NCBI GenBank assembly: GCA_031255875.1
Contig: JAIRRR010000134.1
Location: forward strand, 1-8,502
Direction: 5' to 3'
DNA from: Treponema sp.
GTDB lineage: Bacteria; Spirochaetota; Spirochaetia; Treponematales; Breznakiellaceae
Length of the DNA: 8,502 nucleotides
Shown here: piece after piece, positions 1-6,118 of the stretch
Position numbering within the stretch: the stretch's first letter is position 1
How the letters are laid out: each line of letters begins with the position of its first letter
The notes under the pieces: generated by a model
The model's database searches: none
Told to the model about the DNA's origin: nothing
The model's input: only the letters and a program-made list of their open reading frames with translations
Translations under genes and position numbers: made by a program

Positions 1-1
1 G

Positions 2-346
2 GCCCTGGAAAAACTAGAGGCCTGGGGCGTGGAAGTTATCATCGCCGGGGCCGGGCTTGCCGCGCAGCTCCCCGGAGTCATCGCGAGCCGGACGCTGGTC
101 CCGGTGATCGGCGTGCCCATCGCGTCCGGGGGCATGGGCGGCTTTGACGCCTTGCTCTCCATAGTGCAGATGCCCAGGCCCATCCCCGTCGCCTGCGTGG
201 GGGTGGACAACGCGGCTAACGCCGCGTACCTGGCCGTGGAGATCCTCTCCCTCAAATACCCCGGTCTGCGCGGGAAACTCGCCGGTTTCCGGGCAAAGAT
301 GAAGGCCGATTTTGCCCGCGAGAATGAAAAAGAGGTCAGCCTATGA
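2..346 (+). CDS. purE: Class I PurE, N5-carboxyaminoimidazole ribonucleotide mutase (5'-truncated by the window edge)
   Basis: PurE converts N5-CAIR to CAIR in cytoplasmic de novo purine synthesis. The frame is open to the window edge, so the N-terminal part, including the usual GSxSD and SAHRTP motifs, lies outside; the GTG at 29 is internal and not the start. The visible 114 residues match the C-terminal two thirds of the family: a VIIAGAG turn, [11 protein letters not shown], the TLVPVIGVP strand, the [10 protein letters not shown] segment and the NAANAAYLA helix. SIVQMP with GVP and NAxNAA is the class I pattern that normally works with PurK; class II enzymes, which use CO2 directly, differ in these segments. 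No purK is visible. The stop overlaps the purC start by four bases (ATGA), so the two are almost surely co-transcribed and translationally coupled. Identity is very secure; the class call is from remembered motifs. Confidence 0.95.
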   Translation, partial: ALEKLEAWGVEVIIAGAGLAAQLPGVIASRTLVPVIGVPIASGGMGGFDALLSIVQMPRPIPVACVGVDNAANAAYLAVEILSLKYPGLRGKLAGFRAKMKADFARENEKEVSL

Positions 347-1077
347 GCGCTTACACCTGCGGCCCCGAGCTTTACCGGGGCAAAGCCAAGACAGTCTACG
401 CGGCGGAAGAAAAATCCGCCGAAGGCGAAGATATGGTGATCATCCGCTACCGGGACGACGCCACCGCTTTTAACGGGGAGAAGAAGGACACGATTGGGGA
501 CAAGGGGATACTGAACAACAAGATCGCCTCCGGGCTTTTCGCCCTCCTGGAAAAAGCCGGGGTCCCTACCCACTTTGTGGAGAGGCTGGGCGACCGGGAC
601 ATGGCCTGCAAAAAGACGCGCATCATACCCCTGGAGGTAATTGTGCGGAACGTGGCGGCGGGTTCCATGGCAAAGCGCCTGGGCCTTTCCGAAGGGCAGG
701 AGCTCAAGACGGTCGTCTTCGAGCTTTCCTACAAGGACGACGCCCTGGGCGACCCGCTTATCAACGACTACCACGCGGCGGCCATCGGCGTTTCCAGCTT
801 CGGGGAAATTGAAGAGATCAGGGCTCTCGCCTTTAAGGTAAACGACATACTCAAAGCCTTCTTCCTTGAGCGGGGGGTAAGGCTCATCGACTTTAAGCTG
901 GAATTCGGCGTTACTTCCTCCGGCCGCCTGGTGCTGGCCGACGAGATTTCCCCGGACACCTGCCGGTTCTGGGACGCCGCGACCGGAGAGAAACTTGACA
1001 AGGACCGTTTCCGCCGGGATTTGGGGAATGTAAAAGAGGCGTATGCGGAGATTCTCAACAGGATCGGGCAGCCGTGA
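343..1077 (+). CDS. purC: SAICAR synthetase (phosphoribosylaminoimidazole-succinocarboxamide synthase)
   Basis: PurC ligates CAIR with aspartate using ATP to make SAICAR, the step directly after PurE, in the cytoplasm. The protein has 244 residues, the normal length for bacterial single-domain PurC. Visible family features are the N-terminal nucleotide-binding strand-turn with RGKAKTVY (residues 12-19), the RNVAAGS segment in the first half, IDFKLEFG (182-189) and the signature [13 protein letters not shown] starting at residue 199. The ATG is supported by an AGAGGT ribosome binding site (331-336) and by the four-base overlap with purE. purF follows after a 34-base gap. Codon use and GC level match the neighbours. 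Nothing is broken or missing. Confidence 0.97.
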   Translation: MSAYTCGPELYRGKAKTVYAAEEKSAEGEDMVIIRYRDDATAFNGEKKDTIGDKGILNNKIASGLFALLEKAGVPTHFVERLGDRDMACKKTRIIPLEVIVRNVAAGSMAKRLGLSEGQELKTVVFELSYKDDALGDPLINDYHAAAIGVSSFGEIEEIRALAFKVNDILKAFFLERGVRLIDFKLEFGVTSSGRLVLADEISPDTCRFWDAATGEKLDKDRFRRDLGNVKEAYAEILNRIGQP

Positions 1078-1100
1078 TCATTTTGGGCCCGCCGGGAACA

Positions 1101-1108
1101 GGGGGAGG
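1101..1108 (+). promoter_or_regulatory. Ribosome binding site that selects the purF start
   Basis: GGGGGAGG lies three bases upstream of GTG 1112. The spacing is shorter than usual, but this is the only strong Shine-Dalgarno match in the purC-purF gap. An alternative ATG at 1043 has AAGAGG at 1034-1039, also three bases upstream, but it would lie inside purC and add 23 residues that look like out-of-frame purC translation. Confidence 0.55.
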
Positions 1109-1111
1109 CGC

Positions 1112-2548
1112 GTGGAAGAAGATGCGGGCAAATTACCCCGTGTAATTTATCCGGAGGATAAATTACACGAAGCATGCGGCGTATTCGGCATATTCAGCAA
1201 AAACACCGGCAGGGATGTAGCGCCCCTCGTGTACTACGGGCTTCTCTCGCTGCAACACCGGGGGCAGGAGAGCGCGGGTATAGCCGTCGCCAAAGACGGG
1301 AACATCGAGTGCCGCAAGGGGATGGGACTGGTCGGCGACGTGTTCAACCCCGAGACCCTGGGCCGGCTCAAGGGGCCCGCGGCTATCGGGCATGTACGCT
1401 ATTCCACCGTGGGCACCAGCGTCGTGGAAAACGCCCAGCCCTTTGTTAGCCGTTTCAAGCTCGGCTCTATCGCGGTGGCCCACAACGGGACCCTGACCAA
1501 CGCCGACGTGGTGCGGGAGCTGCTGGAAGACGCCGGCACCGGCTTTACCTCTTCCAGCGACAGCGAGGTTATCGTAAACCTTATCGCGAAAAACTACAAA
1601 AAGGGGCTGGAGCGGGCCCTTACCGATACGATCAAATTTATCAAGGGATCCTACGCCCTGGCCGTTCTGACCGGCGACGCCCTGGTGGCCGCGCGGGACC
1701 CCAACGGTATACGGCCCCTGTGCCTGGGGAGCCTTGCGGACGGCTGGATACTGTCGAGCGAATCCTGCGCCATTGACGCCGTGGGCGGCAAATTCGTCCG
1801 GGACGTGGAGCCCGGGGAACTGGTGGTTATCACCAGGGATCAGATGCTGTCCTTTACCTTTAGCGAGAAAACCCGCCGGGCGGCCTGTTCCTTCGAGTAC
1901 ATCTACTTCGCCCGGCCGGACAGCATAATCGACCGGGTTGACGTGTACGGCTCCCGGATACGGGCCGGGGAAATTCTGGGCAGGGAATCGGCGGTCACCG
2001 CGGACCTGGTCATCGGCGTGCCGGATTCCGGGGTCCCGGCGGCCATCGGCTACGGCAGGGCGACCGGCACCCCCTTTGGCGTGGGGATCGTGAAAAGCAA
2101 GTACGTCGGCCGGACCTTCATCTCCCCGAATCAGGCCGTGCGGGAACAGGCCGTCTCGGTAAAGCACAATGTCATACACAGCGAGGTAAGGGGCAGGAGG
2201 GTAGTAGTGATCGACGACTCCATAGTCCGGGGGACCACCAGCCGCCGCCTGGCGTCGATACTGCGGGCCGCCGGGGCCAGGGAAGTACATTTCCGGGTCT
2301 GCTCCCCGCCGGTGCGTTTCCCCTGCTACTTCGGCATCGACACCCCCCACCGCAAGGACCTTATCAGCAACGGGAACAGCGTGCCGGATCTCTGCGCTTC
2401 CCTGGGCGCGGACAGCCTGGCCTTTATTTCGGTGGAGGGCCTGCTGGAATCCCTGGAAAGCCCGGAAATCCCCGCAGGCCGGGGCGGCTACTGCCTGGGC
2501 TGCTTTACCGGCGAATACCCGATCCCCGTACCCGGCGAAAACGGGTAG
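1112..2548 (+). CDS. purF: Amidophosphoribosyltransferase (glutamine PRPP amidotransferase), 4Fe-4S type
   Basis: PurF makes 5-phosphoribosylamine from PRPP and glutamine, the committed first step of purine synthesis, and is usually feedback-inhibited by purine nucleotides. Using GTG 1112 gives 478 residues. The N-terminal nucleophile is Cys22 in CGVFGIFS, so a 21-residue propeptide would be cleaved off. The Ntn glutaminase domain continues with LQHRGQES, the HVRYST loop and AHNGTLTN. The phosphoribosyltransferase domain carries the PRPP loop VVVIDDSIVRGTTS (364-377). Four cysteines at 259, 405, 461 and 464 fall where the Bacillus subtilis enzyme binds its 4Fe-4S cluster (236, 382, 437, 440, with a constant offset of 23-24), so an oxygen-sensitive cluster-bearing enzyme is expected. 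The oddity is a perfect 14-bp inverted repeat inside the propeptide region. The start is less certain than the identity. Confidence 0.95.
   Translation: MEEDAGKLPRVIYPEDKLHEACGVFGIFSKNTGRDVAPLVYYGLLSLQHRGQESAGIAVAKDGNIECRKGMGLVGDVFNPETLGRLKGPAAIGHVRYSTVGTSVVENAQPFVSRFKLGSIAVAHNGTLTNADVVRELLEDAGTGFTSSSDSEVIVNLIAKNYKKGLERALTDTIKFIKGSYALAVLTGDALVAARDPNGIRPLCLGSLADGWILSSESCAIDAVGGKFVRDVEPGELVVITRDQMLSFTFSEKTRRAACSFEYIYFARPDSIIDRVDVYGSRIRAGEILGRESAVTADLVIGVPDSGVPAAIGYGRATGTPFGVGIVKSKYVGRTFISPNQAVREQAVSVKHNVIHSEVRGRRVVVIDDSIVRGTTSRRLASILRAAGAREVHFRVCSPPVRFPCYFGIDTPHRKDLISNGNSVPDLCASLGADSLAFISVEGLLESLESPEIPAGRGGYCLGCFTGEYPIPVPGENG
1139..1169 (+). repeat. Perfect 14-bp inverted repeat with 3-base loop in the purF propeptide coding region
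   Basis: The left arm 1139-1152 (CGTGTAATTTATCC) is the exact reverse complement of the right arm 1156-1169 (GGATAAATTACACG), around the loop GGA. It is AT-rich in GC-rich surroundings and lies just upstream of the Cys22 codon (1175). In RNA it would form a long, stable hairpin 27 bases after the proposed GTG start. Because of its phase, both strands encode a similar RVIYPxDKLH peptide. No poly-T follows, so it is not an ordinary intrinsic terminator. It could be a regulator operator, a translational or attenuation hairpin, or an inserted palindromic element. No second copy is seen in this window. Confidence 0.9.
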
Positions 2549-2560
2549 CCGCGCCGGCTT

Positions 2561-4030
2561 CTAAACCCCCTCGAAAGCCTTTTCCAGCAGATCCTCCCCG
2601 GGCGGCGGGGTAAAGAGCGACACCAGCGGCACCACGGCGAAGGGCGCCAGGATGGCGATTGACGCGGAAAGCGGGGACCGGGACGCGCCGAGGGCGAAGA
2701 ACAGCGCGATCTCTATCGCCAGCCCGGAAAGAAGCCCGGCGTAGGCCGCCGCCTTGGTGGTACGCTTCCAGTAAAGGCCGTAGAGGTAGGGCGCCGTGAA
2801 GGAACCGGAAACCGCGCCCCAGCTCAGGGACATCAGGTACACGATAATGCCGATCTGGAAGCGCGAGATAAAATACGAAATGATGATAAAGACTCCGGCC
2901 AGGAGCCGCATCATCGCTACCGAGCGGTCCTTGCCGCTTTCGGCGGACTGCCTGGACGGGTAGAGGTCGATGGCGACCGAAGACGAGGAAACCAGCACCA
3001 GCGAGGACAGGGTGGACATGGAGGCGGAAAGCACCAGGAGCAGGATCAGGGCGAGGAGGACTTCCGGCAGATGATCCGTAAGCAGGGTGGGGACGATAAG
3101 GTCGTAGCTGATTTCTCCGGCGGCGGTTCTGGGGACCGTGCCCAGGTCAAAAAACACATGGGCAAAGGCCCCGGTGGAGTAAGCCGCGAAGCCTATCATC
3201 AGGGCGAAGGCCGTTGTCACGACAGCCGCCTTGGGGATCACCGCCTCGTTCTTGATGGCGTAGAATTTCTGCGTCATCTGGGGAAGGCCCCAGGTGCCGA
3301 AGCTGGTCATAAACACCAGGGAGCATACCGTAAGCGCGGACGGCCGCTGCTCCGGGGGTATGTGGGCCGCGTAGGCTTCGGCCGCCCTGCCTATCATCTC
3401 GAAGTAGCCGCCCCCCCGGCCCGACAGCACCATGACCATCACCGCGGCCCCGCAGAACATGATGATCCCCTGGATAAAGTCCGTAATGGCGATGGCGAAA
3501 TAGCCGCCCAGAATAAGGTAAACGCCGGTAAAGGCGATCATGATAAGCAGGGCGATGTCGTAGGGGATGCCGAAAACTTTTTCAAAGAGGTGCCCCAGGC
3601 CCTTAAAGACCGAGGCGGAATAGGGCAGGAGGAAGAAGAAGATAACGCTGGCGGCCACGGGCTTTAAATGCCGCGCGCCGTAGCGTTCCTGGAGGAATTC
3701 CGGCATGGTCATAGTGTCCAGGTTCTGGGTCATGCGCCGGGTACGGCGAGCCAGGACAAGCCAGGCGGCCCCGGCGCCGATCACCGCGTTGCCCAGGGCT
3801 ATCCACAGGGCGCCAAGCCCGAACTGCCAGCCCTGGGTACCCGCGAACCCGATGAAGATCACCGCAGAAAAGTACGAGGTGCCGTAGGCAACCGCCGAAA
3901 CCCAGGGCCCCAGGGTCCGGCCCCCCAGAAAGAAATCGCCCAGGGTCCGGGTCCGCTTCATGCCCCAGATGCCGATGGCGGTCATGACTGCCAGGAAGAT
4001 AACCAGAAAAACAACGCCGATATGCACCAC
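2561..4030 (-). CDS. Sodium:solute symporter (SSS family, PutP/PanF-like), substrate unknown
   Basis: This is an inner-membrane secondary transporter expected to couple Na+ entry to uptake of a small organic solute. The protein of 489 residues is mostly hydrophobic, with about 13 membrane segments, the normal size for the family. The first helix (IGVVFLVIFLAVMTAIGIWG) is followed by the short cytoplasmic GDFFLGGRTLGPWVSAVAYGTSYFSA segment typical of the family. SASMSTLSSLVLVSSS (335-350) holds Ser339 and Thr340, equivalent to the Na+-binding Ser340/Thr341 of PutP. DTMTMPEFLQERYG also fits PutP/PanF relatives. The frame stays open to 4168, but GTG 4030 is chosen because AAGGA sits seven bases upstream and the family begins here; the longer version would read through the promoter. 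The gene converges on purF and diverges from a Na+ pump subunit, suggesting coupled sodium use. Proline, pantothenate or another substrate cannot be told apart. Confidence 0.92.
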   Translation of the reverse strand: MVHIGVVFLVIFLAVMTAIGIWGMKRTRTLGDFFLGGRTLGPWVSAVAYGTSYFSAVIFIGFAGTQGWQFGLGALWIALGNAVIGAGAAWLVLARRTRRMTQNLDTMTMPEFLQERYGARHLKPVAASVIFFFLLPYSASVFKGLGHLFEKVFGIPYDIALLIMIAFTGVYLILGGYFAIAITDFIQGIIMFCGAAVMVMVLSGRGGGYFEMIGRAAEAYAAHIPPEQRPSALTVCSLVFMTSFGTWGLPQMTQKFYAIKNEAVIPKAAVVTTAFALMIGFAAYSTGAFAHVFFDLGTVPRTAAGEISYDLIVPTLLTDHLPEVLLALILLLVLSASMSTLSSLVLVSSSSVAIDLYPSRQSAESGKDRSVAMMRLLAGVFIIISYFISRFQIGIIVYLMSLSWGAVSGSFTAPYLYGLYWKRTTKAAAYAGLLSGLAIEIALFFALGASRSPLSASIAILAPFAVVPLVSLFTPPPGEDLLEKAFEGV

Positions 4031-4037
4031 GATGAAA

Positions 4038-4042
4038 TCCTT
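4038..4042 (-). promoter_or_regulatory. Ribosome binding site that sets the symporter start
   Basis: AAGGA on the minus strand is seven bases upstream of the GTG ending at 4030. A second in-frame GTG follows directly. This argues against the ATG at 4168, which would place 46 non-family residues in front. Confidence 0.7.
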
Positions 4043-4056
4043 TTTCCAGAAATACG

Positions 4057-4072
4057 CCCCGCTTACGCAGGG
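4057..4072 (-). other. Short GNRA-type hairpin in the symporter 5' leader
   Basis: On the minus strand the leader reads CCCTGC-GTAA-GCGGGG: a six-pair stem (one G-U pair) closed by a GUAA tetraloop. It lies between the predicted transcription start and the ribosome binding site. It may stabilise the transcript or tune translation; chance cannot be excluded. Confidence 0.35.
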
Positions 4073-4080
4073 TTTTCCGT

Positions 4081-4089
4081 AGTATAACA
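4081..4089 (-). promoter_or_regulatory. Extended -10 promoter for the symporter gene
   Basis: The minus strand reads TGTTATACT, an extended -10 (TGnTATACT, one mismatch to TATAAT). The -35 region is poor (TAGCAT at 17 bases), as is common for extended -10 promoters. Transcription would start near 4074, giving a leader of about 44 bases before GTG 4030. Confidence 0.6.
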
Positions 4090-4123
4090 GGTTGCCGCGC
4101 GTTATGCTATGCAGGGAAACAGG

Positions 4124-4142
4124 CGCGAACAGGGTTTTCGCG
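4124..4142 (+). repeat. Inverted repeat in the divergent intergenic region, possible operator
   Basis: CGCGAA (4124-4129) and TTCGCG (4137-4142) are exact inverted copies with a 7-base spacer, lying between the two divergent promoters. Three AACAGG words (4086, 4118, 4128) occur in the same region. A regulator of both genes could bind here, but the repeat is short and could be chance. Confidence 0.3.
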
Positions 4143-4185
4143 TTCGTTTTATGAATCCGGCCTATCAATTTTTCCCCGTCTGTAC

Positions 4186-4191
4186 TATAAT
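4186..4191 (+). promoter_or_regulatory. Perfect -10 box upstream of the decarboxylase beta subunit gene
   Basis: TATAAT is an exact consensus -10 in otherwise GC-rich DNA. The -35 position has no good match (TATCAA at 17 bases). Transcription would start around 4198, only about four bases before ATG 4202, so the message would be leaderless or nearly so. This fits the absence of any Shine-Dalgarno sequence before that ATG. Confidence 0.55.
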
Positions 4192-4201
4192 TTGCCTTAC
4201 C

Positions 4202-5353
4202 ATGCAGGAACTATTTATAGGTTTTTCATCGTTCGGCTGGCCCGGCGCGGTGATGATCGCCGTCGGCTTCTTGCTTATTTTTCTGGCGATCAAAAAAGAA
4301 TACGAACCCATGCTGCTTTTGCCCATAGGGTTCGGCACGATTCTGGTCAATCTGCCCCTGTCCGTTGTCTGGGCCTACGAGGGCGAGCCGGGCTTCCTCC
4401 AGCTTCTCTTCCGGGCCGGCATTGCCACCGAGCTTTTCCCGGTGCTTATCTTTGTGGCCGTGGGGGCCATGTGCGACTTCGGCCCCATGTTCAAGAACCC
4501 GGTGATGATGTTCTTCGGGGCCGCCGCGCAGTTCGGCATATTCGCCACGGTTATTCTGGCCGTCGCCCTGGGCCAGGCCCTGCCCTTCCTCTCCGACTTC
4601 CAGGACCTTAAAGTGGCAAGCGCCATCGGCATAATAGGCGCGGCGGACGGCCCTACCTCGATCTTTGTGGCGACCCGGTTCGCGCAAAAGTACCTGGGGC
4701 CTATTTCCGTGGCGGCCTATTCCTACATGGCCCTGGTCCCCCTGATCCAGCCGCCGGTAATCAAATTGATCACCACAAAAAAGGAACGGCAGATCAAGAT
4801 GATCGCCCGCGACGAGGATATTCCCAAAAGCCTTAGGATATGCTTCCCCATCGCGGTCACGCTGATCGCGGGCTTTGTCGCGCCTATCAGCGTGCCCCTT
4901 ATCGGCTCCCTTATGTTCGGCAACCTGATCCGCGAATGCGGCGTTTTGGGACGGCTTTCCACCGCCGCCCAGAACGAGCTTGCCAACATCGTAACCCTGC
5001 TTTTGGGCATTACCATAGGCTCCAGCATGACCGCCGACCGTTTTCTGACGCCCCAGACCCTGATGATCATCGCCATGGGCCTCGCGGCGTTTGTGTTTGA
5101 CACGGCGGGGGGCGTCCTGTTCGCCAAATTCCTGAACCTCTTCCTGAAGGAGAAGATCAACCCCATGGTGGGCGCCGCCGGCATTTCCGCCTTTCCCATG
5201 AGCGCCCGGGTCATCCAGAGGCTCGCCACCGAGGAGGACCCGCATACTTTCGTGATCATGCACGCGGTAAGCGCAAATGTGTCCGGCCAGCTCGGCTCGG
5301 TTATCGCGGGCGGCATAGTGCTTGCCCTTGTGCCGCTTTTAACCGGCGCGTAG
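4202..5353 (+). CDS. Sodium ion-translocating decarboxylase beta subunit (OadB/GcdB/MmdB family)
   Basis: This integral membrane subunit decarboxylates carboxybiotin and uses the energy to export Na+. The 383 residues are in the normal family range and contain many hydrophobic segments. Residues known to matter in Klebsiella OadB are all present with the same spacing: Asp149 in GAADGPTSI (Asp203), Tyr175 (Tyr229), and Asn320, Gly324 and Ser329 in NPMVGAAGIS (Asn373, Gly377, Ser382). The start ATG 4202 is chosen because the family begins about here (MQELFIGF...LAIKKEYEPMLLLPIGFG) and because the -10 box lies just upstream; an in-frame ATG at 4109 would include that promoter in the coding region. 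No carboxyltransferase alpha subunit or biotin carrier is in the window, so oxaloacetate, glutaconyl-CoA or methylmalonyl-CoA cannot be assigned and I give no symbol. A small gamma-like gene follows after 14 bases. Confidence 0.93.
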   Translation: MQELFIGFSSFGWPGAVMIAVGFLLIFLAIKKEYEPMLLLPIGFGTILVNLPLSVVWAYEGEPGFLQLLFRAGIATELFPVLIFVAVGAMCDFGPMFKNPVMMFFGAAAQFGIFATVILAVALGQALPFLSDFQDLKVASAIGIIGAADGPTSIFVATRFAQKYLGPISVAAYSYMALVPLIQPPVIKLITTKKERQIKMIARDEDIPKSLRICFPIAVTLIAGFVAPISVPLIGSLMFGNLIRECGVLGRLSTAAQNELANIVTLLLGITIGSSMTADRFLTPQTLMIIAMGLAAFVFDTAGGVLFAKFLNLFLKEKINPMVGAAGISAFPMSARVIQRLATEEDPHTFVIMHAVSANVSGQLGSVIAGGIVLALVPLLTGA

Positions 5354-5367
5354 TAGAGGAGGGCGTT

Positions 5368-5538
5368 ATGAATTTCGATCGATTAGATCAGATGCTCAGG
5401 GACTTTATACAGGATTCGCCGGTTATCGGGAAGGCCGTATTCCTTATGGTCGCGGGGGTGCTGTTTGTATTTGCCGTACAGGTGGTGTTTTACCTGATAG
5501 CGAAACTATGGCCCAGAAACAAGAGCGGCGGCAAATAA
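5368..5538 (+). CDS. 56-residue single-pass membrane protein, probable minimal OadG-like gamma subunit
   Basis: The gene starts at ATG 5368 with AGGAGG (5357-5362) five bases upstream, a strong ribosome binding site, and ends with TAA at 5536-5538. The product has a polar N-terminus (MNFDRLDQMLRDFIQ), one hydrophobic helix at about residues 20-45 and a short basic tail (KLWPRNKSGGK). Gamma subunits of Na+-pumping decarboxylases are small one-helix proteins that join the alpha and beta subunits, and the position directly behind the beta gene fits. It is shorter than typical OadG proteins and lacks their long Pro/Ala-rich or metal-binding C-terminal tail, so the gamma role is inferred from context and topology, not from a signature motif. 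Its last 31 bases overlap the next gene in another frame. That the gene is real is well supported; the function is moderate. Confidence 0.72.
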   Translation: MNFDRLDQMLRDFIQDSPVIGKAVFLMVAGVLFVFAVQVVFYLIAKLWPRNKSGGK

Positions 5539-6011
5539 AGGCGCCCGGCCCGGCCGCGCTTATCAGCAGGATACTGGCCGTTATCGCAATTGCCCTGGCC
5601 CTGATCCTGGCCGGGGGCACGATTTACGCCCTGGCCTTCCGGGGCAAGGGCGTAGGGCCGGGAACCGCCGCCCCGGCCGGGGACGCGCCCGCCCCCTCTG
5701 AATCCGACGGCATGTTTACCGGCATAGGCAGGATTCGCGCGTCCACAGGCTCGCCGGAACCGGCGACGGTGATCCTTTCCATCGCTTTCCCCTACCCGCC
5801 CGGGGACAGGGCCTTTTCGGAGGAGCTGGCGGCCTGCGTCGGGGACTTCAGGTCCGGCGCGGCGGACTATTTCGCTTCCCTTTCCACGGAGGAACTGCGT
5901 CAAAAGGACGAGGCTGCCGTAAAGGAGGAACTGCTCGGGCGGTTCAACGATCTGCTCCGCCTGGGGCAAATAACGGCCCTCTATTTCAGCGACTACTTGA
6001 TACTCGAATAG
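5508..6011 (+). CDS. FliL-like membrane-anchored protein
   Basis: The 167-residue product has a basic N-terminus, one membrane helix (about residues 19-43), a Gly/Pro/Ala-rich linker (45-68) and a C-terminal domain that resembles FliL: VILSIAFPYPPGDRAFSEELAACVGDFRSGAADYF, then STEELRQKDEAAVKEELLGRFNDLL and the final strand ITALYFSDYLILE, like the FliL ending xVYFTEFVIQ. FliL proteins sit around the flagellar stator and affect motor torque. No flagellar gene is present here; instead the gene overlaps the gamma-like gene by 31 bases and lacks its own good ribosome binding site, so it is probably translationally coupled to the Na+ pump genes. It may be a FliL paralogue adapted to another membrane complex. 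FliL kinship is by pattern recognition and should be tested by profile search. The ATG is the only reasonable start before the helix. Confidence 0.72.
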   Translation: MAQKQERRQIKAPGPAALISRILAVIAIALALILAGGTIYALAFRGKGVGPGTAAPAGDAPAPSESDGMFTGIGRIRASTGSPEPATVILSIAFPYPPGDRAFSEELAACVGDFRSGAADYFASLSTEELRQKDEAAVKEELLGRFNDLLRLGQITALYFSDYLILE

Positions 6012-6050
6012 CGATCGCGGTAGGATTCCCTCGGCGGATTTTAAGGATGC

Positions 6051-6080
6051 CTGCCGGTAACGCGCCCGTATTACCGGCAG
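6051..6080 (+). other. Perfect 10-bp hairpin in the gap before glmS
   Basis: CTGCCGGTAA (6051-6060) and TTACCGGCAG (6071-6080) are exact inverted copies around a 10-base loop. The gap between the FliL-like gene and glmS is 127 bases. No T-run follows on either strand, so it is not a classical intrinsic terminator. It may be a Rho-dependent or factor-assisted end of the pump transcript, an mRNA-stabilising or processing hairpin, or a glmS leader element. The rest of the gap holds no clear promoter. Confidence 0.6.
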
Positions 6081-6118
6081 ACTCGAATCGGAAGCTGGCG
6101 GCGCGGACAGGCAGAGGA

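Noticed and set aside
1074..1145. Tiny frame from GTG 1074 reading [16 protein letters not shown], resembling a P-loop
   Set aside because: Only 23 residues, no ribosome binding site, and it overlaps the purF ribosome binding site and start; the P-loop likeness comes from GC-rich sequence.
1163..2350. Minus-strand 395-codon open frame opposite purF
   Set aside because: It is the mirror of purF third-position GC bias, with no recognisable motif and no ribosome binding site.
2549..2560. Bidirectional terminator between purF and the symporter gene
   Set aside because: Only 12 bases separate the stops and no convincing stem with T-run lies there or just inside either gene end.
4109..4201. N-terminal extension of the decarboxylase beta subunit from ATG 4109
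   Set aside because: It would translate the TATAAT box, has no good ribosome binding site, and adds 31 residues before the point where family members begin.
4226..5263. Minus-strand 345-codon open frame opposite the decarboxylase beta gene
   Set aside because: Strongly charged, His/Gly/Asp-rich composition is what antisense reading of a membrane protein gives; no domain seen.
6051..6080. Intrinsic terminator between the FliL-like gene and glmS
   Set aside because: The stem is good, but no T-run follows on either strand and the loop is ten bases long.
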